From the NCBI GenBank assembly GCA_034620365.1, contig JAQGEQ010000003.1, positions 1 to 64,000 on the forward strand: a DNA stretch of 64,000 nt, read 5' to 3'. Positions 50,856 through 63,200 of the stretch are shown in pieces. Below the pieces are notes generated by a model that was not told the DNA's origin, made no database searches, and was given only the letters and a program-made list of their open reading frames with translations. The DNA comes from Pegea sp. RAD2-039 (lineage: Eukaryota; Chordata; Thaliacea; Salpida; Salpidae). Position numbers and translations under genes: made by a program. Within the stretch, counting starts at the first letter, position 1, and each line of letters begins with the position of its first letter.

Positions 50856-53800
50856 TTACTTCTTAAATAATGCAGATAACACAGAATGATGAGCAACTTC
50901 TGAATTGTTTTTTTGTACTTGATCAAATTGTTTATGAGCATACTCAGGTTTAGTTTCCAAAGTGCTAACCACAAATCGGCTGTTTTCTCCTTTACTCAAG
51001 TTTAAGCCTCCTTGAGCAGAAAACCAACAAGGTTCCTGTTCTTGAGTGATTGGATTAGCTTTCATCAGATACTTTTTTACTTCAGCAAGTTTATTTCTGT
51101 ATTAAAACATAATATTTATTTTTTGAACAGACAAAACTAGTCTTTTTTAAATAAAAATAAATTACTCAAAACGCAAAATCTGTAAACTTTTTTTAAATTT
51201 TCAAGAAACTTGAAAATATTATTAAAAAGCAAACAAACCCGATTCTTAACATGCCCTTGTCTCCTTCTTTAGATTTTGTCAAATGAATTCCTTTTCCATA
51301 ATATTGACCAACTACTCCATCTAACATACCTTCTGAAAACTTATTATTAAGATCCTCAAACGCAAAATCAATATGAGGGACTCGGCTTTTCCGATGAAGC
51401 ATCAACTGATCAAAAATTTGAATCCAGTTTAATTTTCAAATCTCTATTTTTAAAGGACTAAAAAGTTTGAACATTTTGAATAAATTCAAAAACAAATTAA
51501 ATTTTGAATAAATTCAAAGACAAATTAAACAGATGCATTACCTCATAGTGAATACCATCAATTATTAATTGCATTTTTATAATGCTGTTGTGAATTTCAA
51601 AAACGTACAAAGATACTCCATGACGTATTAACGAAAATTTCGACGTTAAAGAAATTGTCGATTTTTGTAATCCATGGTAAGCAAGCGTGATATTTTCAGG
51701 AGTAATCTGTAAAAAATTGTTTTCATAATTTGTCGTTTCAAATAAAGTTTAATCGTTTATAAAACTTTATCTAGCTATCAGTAAAATGCTCCACAATATT
51801 CCAAGTTAAAAGGCAACAAATAAAATTAGATTTATTTTAAGATATCAAAACTAACACTATAAAACTCTTAAACACTCTGACACCAGCTTCGAATTAATTT
51901 ATTTAAATTTTTTGTTACTACAAACAAAAAAAATGTACAGAGTGTCTGTAGGCTGCAAAATATTTATTAGGTACTCTTTATTTAAGCAAGTATTCAAATT
52001 GCAATCTTTTCAAACTAAAGTATTTTCAGGTGATAAGCATTCCAGCTTAAATAAAAGTTTCATATTTTTTGCTGAGATCAGCTATTATTATATCACTCAA
52101 AATCATCTCAATATATTTTTAGATCAAAATCAGCATCCTTCAGATTAAAATGATATTAAAGAAATAAAGTACATCAGGAAAAAGATATTTAAATGGGAAA
52201 GAAATTTGATTAAAATCGAAAACAAAGAATTTTATTGAAAATATTTACTTACAATAAAGTTTGCTTTTGCTAAGGGAACTACAAAAGCAATTGAATGAAT
52301 ATAAACACGAGGTTTTCCTGTTGTTGATTTGATTCCTGCAGGTGCTGCTAACATCATTCCATTAACTATAAGTCCAGTTTTAGGATGAAAGATCAAATTA
52401 TGAACCTTTTGAATCAATCAAGATATTATTAACAGTAGAAAAACATTGAAAAATTGATGCTAAAAAAAATTAAGTTTATTTTCAAAGCATTTTGTAAACA
52501 GACAACAAACTCTTAACTATTTGTAGTGAGTATTTATCAAATTGCAATGAGAGACTAAAACGTAGAATAATGATTTTTCTAATAAGCTTTTTTTCAGATA
52601 ACTTTTTCACCTTGTTGCCAACTGGTAAGTCTTACAAGTTTAAGTAATGAATTAATTCTAGTGATGATTGTTGACAAAATTATTAGACGATCTAGTAATC
52701 CGTAAATTGTATAGTTAAAATCAAATTAATAAATTCATGTAATTTGTTAATCAATTACTTTAAAACAAGTTTTACTTCTCTATCTTTTCCATTCCAATTA
52801 AAACAAAGGTTGACCCCAGAGGCTAGAGGAAGAACAACGTGAGGGTCTCTGTAAATTCCTCCATAATTTCCTCCGCTAGGACTTTTTACAGGAGGATTAG
52901 TTGGTGAGTAGGTGCTGGCATCAGTAGAATATGATGATACAGTTGTTGACACAATGCTTGCCAAAGTTGAAGTTGGTGGAGATGCTGTAGACTGAAGTGT
53001 TTTGTTTGCTAATTGTTTCAAGATTTTTTCTCTATCTTTGTCTTTAAGAACCACGATAGAAGTTAATGGTGTCACAAAATTGTACCTGAACAAAAATATT
53101 TCTAAAATTAAACTTAGTGTTTTCACATCATTACATTTTTCAGTCTCTGTTATGTTTTTTTAAAAGCTGTATTTTTAACTTTACTTATTCTTTGGTAATT
53201 AGAAATGAATATTACTTCAAAGATAACTCCAAAGCTTTTGCATCTAAATCCGCTTTGACATCAGCATCATCAGATTCTTTAGACTTTTGAAGTAAACTTT
53301 TAATGTTTATAAATGCCCAAATTCTTTCAGCAAAATCATCAATCTAAATAAAAGAATTTTGTTCAGAACAAAGTTTTGATGACAATTGATAAATTTAATA
53401 ATTTTTTTTAACTTTAAATTTAGCGCTTAGAGTTTTTTTAAAAATCTTATTTTAGAATGTTTACAAAGCTTTCAAAACATCATAATAATGTTGAAACAAA
53501 TAATGTCAAGTATAATTTTATAGAATAAACAAACCTTAACTGCTGCTGAAGTAGTCCTGCTCGTTTTAAAAGGATCAATCTCAAAGTTGATTATCATTAC
53601 ATCTTTATTTCCCTTTCCAGTCAACTGTATAAAACAAAAATATTCGAACTTAGGTCTTTGCAAAAGCGTCATTTTAAATCTGTTATTGTTTAAAATAACC
53701 AGATAATATTTGTTTAGTATTTCCATAAGTATATAAAAAAAACTAAACAAGTTATTTATACGCTTGTTTAGATATCTTTAAAAAGATTGTTGTCTACCTT

Positions 53801-56800
53801 GCCACTAATTTTCATCCCAAAATCTTCATCCTTATTTTTATCTCTATTTCGAACACTTTCAGTAAATCGGCCAGATACTACAATCTCTTTCCCTTTAGAT
53901 AAAATATCAAATTTGCTTTCAGTGATTGATTCAACTTTGTCAGTTTCATATTCCAATTTAATATCAGTCATCAAAACATTAGTAACTTCATAAAAGAAAT
54001 CTTTTATCTGCAAAACGCTATAAATTAACAACGACTTCTAAGTGTTATGTATGTTTTACTGAAGTCGCAGCATCCATGTTCTCAAAAATACGTCTTGAAG
54101 TTCCTCCATTTTCAGCAGATACTTGTTGCATAAAGCTATAATCAGCTCCATCACCATATGCAACGTTGTGAATATTAACTCTTCCTCGGTTTCGTAGTCT
54201 TACTTCTGAAGCAATGTCAGAATCGGATCGGTGATCCGCAGTATGTCTGAGTTTATTAATCATTTATTTTTGTTTTTTTAGTAAACTGACTTTGATAAAT
54301 CGTAAAACATACACTCCATCAGTTAGAAAGCAAATCATTTTCCAGTAATCACTTAGTTTTTCTTCTTTTCTTTTGAGGATGATAATGTCTTCTGCTGTAT
54401 ATTGGGATAATTTATCTGCGATATAATATAAATCAACATAAGTGAAAAAATTGTTAAAATCCATGTTTGTATAAATGTATTTTCGTGTTCATTTAGTTCA
54501 TTATATTGATTGAAACAAATTCTGTTAAGTAAAAATTCTTTTTTTAATTCGTTTTTAGTTTGAAATCGATCAAGAAAAACTAGAATAATGATTTTTTATT
54601 TAAAGTTTTAAGAACCAAACTACTAATCAACAGCTGGTTTCGAATTTAACTAGTTTAAGTCATTAGTTTTAATCGTGTTTAACATATCTTCTAGTATACA
54701 AAACTTTTAATTTAAATTTTTCCAAATCTCATATTTTTGGTTTAATTAAGGAAATTTAAGATGATTCATCAATCTATTGATTCAGTAAAGTTTTGGAGAT
54801 TTTTTTTAACTTTTTTGCTTTTAAACTGGCAATTTTAATAACGGGCTTGACTGATACCGAAGTATTTACCTTTAACCAGATATAATTTAATAAATTATAA
54901 AATTTTTACAAAAATGATCGATAAAAGCTATCTGAATGTTAACAGGGTTTACAATAAAGTGTTGATTTTCTTAATAAACTTATTTGTAGTAATAAATAAA
55001 CAACTGATAATTTATACTACTAGTTTCATTATTACCATCTGGTATTTCTAAATATTGATCCATGATGTCAAAAGCACTTTTATAGGCATCATATATGTTA
55101 GTGTAGCCGGAGGCATAGCCGTGTTTTTTAACAAACTCAATAGCTGCTTCTTTATTTTCATCAGTAGCTTGAACCATCTCATCATTCTTCCATACTCTTG
55201 AACCAGTAGAAAAGAAAATTATATTGAAGTAATCCTACAAAATTTTGTTGGTAATCGAAAACTGAAATTAATCAGATTGACAACTTACGTGTTCATCATG
55301 AGATTTAATCAGTTTAATCAGTGTCTCAACAGCTTGCTGCTCTTTTATGCCGCTCATTGAACCAGAGACATCCATCACATAAATAACAGCTTTCGGGAAA
55401 ACAAGAATATTTCTTGCAGCATAAAAGTGAATGAAGTGACTGAAATTTTCCAGAACTTCACATTTATTTACTTTTTCAATGCTTATATTTAATCACCCGT
55501 TATGGACGCTCATTGTTCCGTGCATATCACTTTCAGCAACATCATATAAAACTGTATATGCTCCGTTTAATCCTAATGGAGATGCAGCAGTTTGTTCAGT
55601 AATAGAAGGTGAATATCGAATCCGGCATGCTCTCCTATCAGCACTGAACAAAACCACTTGATAAATTCAGAAATTGTTTGATGAAATAAGATTTTGTGTT
55701 TTTTATTATCATAGTTTTAAAAATGATTTGAAATTACAAATAACCTGAAGCTGATGTCAGATCCAGCAGGTGGTTCATCACTGAGACTTTCTGCATGATA
55801 CTTGACGTCTCTGTCACCATACCCTGGAGTACGTACGAAAAGAAGTGGGTGTTCTTCGACTATCAAAATATCCACCACAAGACGATTGATTGGTTGGTTA
55901 GGATTTAGTACAACAGAATAATCATATGAAAAGTTGAACTGGTGGAAGAAATATTTTGAAGATTAGCTCTGATAGTTTGAATTATTCTAAATTTATGGCT
56001 AAAATTAGTTTAGATTGTAGATACATCACTCATTCTTAAAAACAACTTCAAACATTAGAAGTTAGGAAAACTTATTTAACTGGATGTTGTTTATCTAAAA
56101 CATTATTAAGTTGAAAACAGGAAGCTAGTGAACATTTTTCAAAGATAAAAACCTTAGAATAATATGTGATTAATTTATACAAATAGATTTTGATCTGTTG
56201 AACTCTTTTATTTACAGTTAAACGTTTACGGTTTTTACTTGAAGTTTTTGGTAATAAAGTGAAAAATCACCCTGTGTAAGAGTTGTTGGTAAGTAACAGT
56301 AAACACAATAGTTTCATTTTCAGCTGCGAGTAAACTTTGCCGAAAATCTCTGTCTGACTTTTGGCGAGCTGCAACTTTTCCAGCTGTAACCCCAACTTGT
56401 TTTGCCTGTCAGTATCATGTACAGTAAACAAAATTGAACAAAAATCAATACCGTGCGATAAAGTTGCAGGTGTTAACATAGTTTTTATTATACTGACTTT
56501 GTTATAGATTTTATCAGCCTTCTTTTTCTCTTCAACTTTTCCAACAACTAATTCGTTATCAACAAACATTGTGAAGTTAGTTACAAAGGCATCTATTGGT
56601 AGATGAACATCAATTGAGGCTTCTTCTGGCTTGCTTCCGTTGTTTGTAACAGTAGTTTGGATTGTAGTCTCAGCAAATCTACAAATATTTTTAATTTAAT
56701 AATCTAAAATAAAAAAGCATCTCGGTAATATGCTTTTATTAGAATTTACCAAAAGATTTCCATCTTGCAAAATACACTTTTTGATAAATATTTATTATAT

Positions 56801-59800
56801 ATTTAACGATAGAATAGATTTTAAGAATAAAATATTAATAATCTGATTTAAATAACTTTATTTTTTTGCTAAAAGTGTTAAACCTTACCGAGAATTAATT
56901 ACTGTATTAATAATCATTGAATTAATTTTCAGTGGTGGTTTTTGTCTGACAACAGCAACACCTGATGCGGTTTGAGATGGTATGCTGGAACGTTTCGACC
57001 GGCCTGTACACAATTTAATGAACAAGTATCTTAAATTTAAGCTAATAAAAATAAAGGTTTATCTTTTAATGAAATATTTAAATAACAAACTTTTATTTCT
57101 TTATAATTAAATGTAATTAATCAAAAAAAGAGTAAGAAATTGTAAAAATAAGTTTTGGTTTTAAACTAGATTAATGATAGTTAAAATAGAAACAAAATAT
57201 TATTATTAATAAGAAAAAAATATTAACAAGATCTGACTTACCAACAATTACAGTTTTACTCCAAGATCCAGGCACGGCTTCAATAGGGACATTAATCACA
57301 AGGTTGAAAGATTTGGTTTCATTTTTAGCAATTTTTCTAGATTTTGGTCTCAACGTGCTGTATTGTAACTTATCCCAAACTGACATTCCTATAATCTCCT
57401 AATAAAAACAGAAATTGAAAATGGATATATATAAGAAAAATTATCCGATCCCCTTAAAATAGAAGTTTGCAGCTTAAATGCAAAAGTTTAAATGTAATTT
57501 CATAGAATAAAACTAATGATGATTAAAATTAGGTTGATTTCTTTTTCTATTTTCCTTTAAATAAACATTTAATTATTTTCATTAAATTCTTAAGTTTAAC
57601 CTCTGGTCCATAATTCGTTACTGAAATAGGAATTCTAATCCGTTTGCCTGGAGAAAGATCAATTAGGTTGTTATCATATTCAATCTGCATATTAGACACT
57701 GAAAGAGCTTTTGGTGTAATTCTTTGAAAAATCATTCCTAAAAAAATATTTTTTCAAATCATTTTGTTGAAGAGTTTTTGAAGAAGTTCTCTCACCTGCA
57801 TCATTAGATCCTTCTAAAAGAATTCTGAATGTAGAATGATTTCTTAAAGAATCAGGGGTCCAATCAAAGCTAAGGGTGTTATTGTTGTTTAATGAAGTCA
57901 AGGAACTAACTGGAATTCTATCTACGATGTCATTACCAACATTATCAACTAATCTGACAAATTTGGCGATGAAATTATTTTCATCTTTTAGATCTTCAAA
58001 TCCATAAAGGTCGATTAGATATCTGATTGGTTGGTTGATAATCGGGTTGCCATGGGAGACCTTCATAACAAGTACCAAATTATTTTTATCAAAAATTTTT
58101 TATATTGTAATACAAGCACAATAACAGGATAACATCAAAATACTGAGGTGAAAATCAAAAAATGTAAAAATCAAAGTTTATATTTCTTAGATAATAAAAG
58201 CGATTAAAAGAAAATGAGAAAAATGATTTACAAGTAAATTTTTTCGAAGATCTAATTTTCAATATTTTGACAACAGACTAACTTTGTAAGCGCTAGAATG
58301 AATTGAGGGTGCCATGGCAGTTAGAAAAAATCCCATGGTTGAATTTGCTACAACTTTTACTTGGCAATTTTTTTTAGTGGCACCTTTTGAGTGAATGTTC
58401 CAAACACCATAACGTTTACCAACTTCTAATTTCAAAGATAGCTTATCCTCTGACCTTGGAAATTTTATTAATGTTACTTTTATTTTTATCTAATAAATCT
58501 TTTCATAAATTTTTGGAGTTTTTAAATTAACCTTTACCAAATAATTTTTCTTGTTAGTCTTTTTTTAAAAGTTTTTCTAGTAACAAAACTCATCTAGTAA
58601 TTGATAATTTCAATAAATCTTTTTTAGATATTAAAAGTTATTAAATAATAGTGAGAATCACCATGATAAAGGTCTTTCTGTTGAATTAGGCATCTTAACC
58701 ACCATACCACCACAAGATTTTGTAGTTTCAATTAAAACTGATGTAAGAGTGTTATCAACCATGAAATCAACTTGTAAATCATCAACTTGAAAAACATTAC
58801 TCATAAACGTGACATTTAAATATATTTCAGATGTTTAAAAACATGTTAGGTTTGTTGATACACAAATTTTAACAGAAAATCTTCCCACCTGAATCACTAT
58901 ACTCTCTACTTAAAAGGATCACCGAATTCTTCGTTAAACTTGATGAAGATGAGCTCTCTAAGCTTCTTTTCGAAATTCGAATATGTAAACTTTCCTCCTA
59001 TTTATGATGATAATTTAATTATTTCAAATCTGTTTTTTATCAATTTTGTAAAATATTTTTATTTAATTCTTTATTTATATTCTATTTTTTTATATCAATT
59101 TCTATACCTCATACCTTTTCATTATTTTTCCAATCATGTTTTCAGTTTTTATTTAATATAAGAGATTTATAATTTATCACTCGCAGTCATGCATTTAATG
59201 AATAAAAAAACAAATATTGAAGATACATTAAATTAATCAAATCAGATATTATCTTTTTTAAAGATATTATCAACCACAAGAATGGCTAAAACTTTGGTTT
59301 CAATATAATTTCAGATAATATTTTTTTATTTATGGTTAAAATTCGTAGAGCAGAAAATAAAGTTGTTTCTAAGTAATCAATTGAAGAAAAAGAACTAATC
59401 TTTTGAGTAAAAACGTTTGAGACTAAATAAAATAGTTTAAAATTAATTACAGCATTTTTTATTAATTGATCTTACAAATTCTACTTGATAAAAATATTTG
59501 TTTAAACATAAAACTGAAAAACCTGTACTTTTACTATAATCATAAATCTTTTCAAGGTAAGTACGTAGCTATAAAAGTGAAGCTTTAATTTTACTTACCC
59601 CTAAAATATTGAAATAATTTTCATTAATTGGTGTACTGCTATTGATAACTGGCAACCCAATAAATTCTTCGTATGTCTCTGATGTAGTTTCATCTTTCAA
59701 ACTATCAAAATATTTGTTTAGAAAATGTGTAATTACATAACCAAGTAAATCACCTGTTTAATTCTACTAACAGACTTTCCATAACAGCAGCTTTTGTTTC

Positions 59801-60253
59801 CCAATTCATACAACGCTCATCAACACTTGTGTGTTCCTCATTCAAATATAGATTGTTCTGTAGAAGAAGAAGTCTTCCAAAACCTTCGCGTGCTTCATCA
59901 ATGTTTCCGTTGTTTATATGCTCGTATATAGATTCTCGAAGCAAATCAGCATCTATTGTAGGTGGTGGGGAATCTACGTATGATAGAGTAAGCACGAATT
60001 TCATGAAGTCTGCAGATGTAAAACGATGCCCAAAACGGTGCTTGATCAGTCTACTTGGATTTGATCCTTGTTTCAGATTTGCTGCATACTCGATTTCCGT
60101 TACATTTGAATCAATTTCTTGAAAATGCCGAACAACAACTTCCATCAAGCTTTCTTGCATTGAAACAACATAACTCCGGCAACCAGGTTGCAAGCGAAAA
60201 GCTGAAGCCAAAGATAAGGTAGAAAGAAGCAAAAAAATTACAAATTTCAGCAT
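50856..60253 (-). CDS. ITIH-like heavy chain (VIT + VWA + ITIH C-terminal) with N-terminal VWA7/hemicentin-type region
   Basis: Twenty-five exons join without a phase conflict to 1480 residues, from ATG 60,253 to stop 50,856. Residues 1-20 are a signal peptide (FVIFLLLSTLSLASA), followed by a helical segment to about 200. Residues 225-560 resemble the part of VWA7/hemicentin-type proteins after their VWA: SVILLSREYSD, RYGVWNIHSKGATKK, SFDWTPDSLRNHSTFRILLE. A basic VGRSKRSS near 523 could be a furin site. Then VIT (about 560-690; FVTNFTMFVDN), VWA (about 795-985; MIDAS VMDVSGSMSG, ICFLTDG), FVTPLTSIVV, a Ser/Thr-rich linker, and YRDPHVVLPL near 1216. DPH is the conserved ITIH site cleaved and esterified to chondroitin sulfate. 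The C-terminal domain contains LIFHPKTGLIVNG and ends near PCWF. Probably a secreted matrix protein. Last exons are duplicated at 29.6 kb. Confidence 0.88.
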
Positions 60254-63200
60254 GTTGAATAGTTGGGAATGATTAAACCCTGCAAGCAGTAGATTTGTTG
60301 TTAGTTGTTCAAAACTGATATTCCATTGTTACATTTTAAGTAATTCTAAATCTTCTTTATTTAGTATTCAGTTATTATATTTTTGCTTTAAATTTTTTAT
60401 GAGTTATCTTTTAAATTACCCTTTTTTCGGAAAATATTTAATTTCGTTCAGAGAATTTTTTTCCTTAATTGTCATACTTTTAGTGCTTATTTTAAGTCAC
60501 TCAAACCAATTTTTGAATTTACTAGTCCTGTTTTAAAAGGTGACTACAATTACCTCTTCTAAAATTTTCTTTAAGAAAGTAATTGAAACCACTAAATACT
60601 TTTAAAAAGTTTTCTTTACATCTAAATATAATTGTTTTTACAAACTTTAGAGTAACAATTTAGTTTATTCTATTGATTTAGTTTCTCTAAGTTTAGAAAT
60701 TATTACTTTTTCAATCACTTTTATATTTCTTTCTTTCGAAATAAATAACTTTATAGATTTTCCGAAATTGATTCGTTTACGATTTTAATAATAAATAGGT
60801 TTGTAAACGAAAATTTTAAAATATTCAAGCATTTTTACAGAAGCGTTTAATTTTTAAAATTTCAATGTTTTAGTATTTTTATTAAATATCAAACTTTAAT
60901 AAAGCTTTAATCTAATATCAAATAATACATCAAAAACTAACTTATAAACTTATATTTATGATATAAATTTATCGAACAAACTGGCAAGTTTTTAAATCAG
61001 CTATGCTTAAACTCTTTCAAAGATAAAATTCCAATTCCATCAATTCTACAAAATAATTGATCGACTGAAGAAAACAGTTTTTAGCTGAAAACATCTTATT
61101 ATTTGATTCAGTTCTTCAATCTAAAAATATCAAACTTTTATAAACGAACCTTCAATCAAATCGGCATTAGTTTTATCTAATTTCACTTTTAAAGAATATT
61201 GAGAAAAAATAGTTAACGCCTAAGGCAGGCAAACTTCTTTTAACTAGAGAATAGAACCAACATGATAAAGGAAATCAAAAGTATTATCAAACTGAAAGAT
61301 GAATTCTAATTAAAAAATCTACAAGCAACTAACTTCATTTATAAAACTTTTAATCTTAAATATTTCTAAATTCTAAAAGTTATTAATAAAAGAAGAACTT
61401 GAAATTTAATGTTGTAGTTTTTGAAGAAGATTACATTTAAAAGTAATATTAGAATAAGAATATCTATGCCTGGTCGAGTTTAATCAATGCCTATGCTTTC
61501 ATATATCTAATGTTTATTATATTTTAATAATATCACTGCTATTTACAGTTGTTGTCTACCAATGATAGAGCTAAAACTTAGTTTATAAAATTATTCAAAG
61601 TCTTTGATTTTTTATCACTTTTTATATCATTTTTGTTTTCACAAAAAAAAAGGTTATTTTGTTTAAATTCATTTTTAACCCAATATCTTTCTCAAAATCT
61701 CTTAAATATTTCCCTGTTTATTAAAAAGAGTGAAAAATAATCTTTGATTTTATGTATCCACATTTTTAATAAAATTTGCACAAAAATTATCTAAGAAATT
61801 TCTTGAGCAAATTGAAATATCGTTCGAAACCAAACTCTTCACCAATATTTGGACTATAAATACAACAGGTAATTTCTTTGCTTATTAAAAAGAAATTGTT
61901 TGTCTGAATTGTTACGCATTTTGGCTGAATTAAAATAATTTCAAGAAAAATGTTAAATGTTGAGAAATAATACTTAGACTTCTTTGTCTTATTTTTAAAG
62001 TTTAGGTAGCTATCATAAAATATATATTTCAATTTAAAACCACTTATAGCAATTTTAAACTGTTTAATTCTCTTTTAAAATCTGTTCAATATGTTTTAGC
62101 TTATACAAGTCGATAAGTATTTTCTAAAAATTGTGCGTTTTCCACACATTACAACTTTAGTCCAAACTAATTAATTTTAAGTCAAATTAAAACTAAATTT
62201 ATAATATATAGATTAAATACATTCATTCAATACATAAAAAAGCCTAGCCTTTAGAAACTATTTTCTTTCTTCCTTTTTTAAGACTTTGAAAAAGTAAATA
62301 CAGTGTTTATACAATTATTGGTGAATTTATTTTTGTTTTTATTATAATTTATGTTTATAAATTTTAAATTTATTTAATTGAAAAAAGTCAATTCTATGTA
62401 TTAATGTTCGATCAATCTTTTAATTTTGTAACTAAAAAATATGAGATTCTTCTAATATTTCATTAAAATTAAAGTTGTGTAATTCAAAAATTTATATTCG
62501 ATGTTAAAATGTAATTTGTTGTGCTTTAAATGCAGTCTTCCAAGTTTTATTCAAATATAATACTATAAAATAAGTAATAAAATTGAGATTTAAGGTGATA
62601 TGAAATTTTGGCGACAATAATCAGGTTTAATCGAAAAAATTGAAACTGTAAATTGATACGTTAACCTTTTAACAGTAAACTATTCAGTTTTAAAGCATGA
62701 TTTCGATTTTATCAGAAGCAATTTTAATTTTGGGCGTTATAGTGTTTGTCACTAGACAATTAGTTGTAGTCAGAAAATACAAAAGATTTTTTTAGGATTA
62801 TTAGAAGAAAGTTTCTTAAAATAGAATCTTGAATTAAACTTTGCTTTTCATACGAATAAAATTAATGTTTGTGTCATTCTCAAGAAAATACTTTCTAAAG
62901 ATGTATTTTATCAAGCTATTAGCTCCTCACGACATTCTATCATTTGTGTCGGATACCAAGAAGTTAATATTTGATTTAACTTTTGAACTAGAGATACTAG
63001 GATGTTAAAACCATCAATGTAGGTATTTTAGTCAAATTACTCAAATATTCAGCACATACAGTCGTCATAAAAACATGTTAGCTGGTTGAAAGATGGAACT
63101 TCTGGCTTACAATCATTTTTAAAACTTTTTTGTAAATCAACTTTATCAATTTTTTATTTAATTTCATCTTGAGTATTCACATCTGAATTTTTTAAGGTTT

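Larger units (their letters stand above)
48340..53147. repeat. Right arm of the inverted duplication, LINE + sulfotransferase fragment + ITIH block
   Basis: Three pieces: 48,340-49,190 (inverse of 29,530-28,678), 49,190-49,410 (inverse of 27,905-27,686) and 49,436-53,147 (inverse of 33,208-29,552). Between the last two is a 20-bp insertion, AAGCCTTTTGATAGTTTTCT at 49,413-49,432, identical to 48,822-48,841. The order is permuted relative to the left arm. A 28-bp unit is tandemly doubled at 51,473-51,528 but single on the left. Confidence 0.92.

Noticed and set aside
52755-52775. Stop just after KLVLK as the end of the ITIH-like protein
   Set aside because: A GT donor at the preceding GAA codon joins in phase to the next exon and restores the family sequence KDREVHNLIFHP.
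56889-57003. Reading the 50.9-60.3 kb locus as two separate genes, VWA7-like and ITIH
   Set aside because: The exons around this point join in the same phase on both sides, with no terminal stop or new signal peptide before VIT. One gene is the simpler model, though transcripts have not been seen.
59829-60122. Plus-strand open frame over the ITIH first exon
   Set aside because: It is an antisense shadow. The minus strand carries a signal peptide and joins in phase to the rest of the gene.
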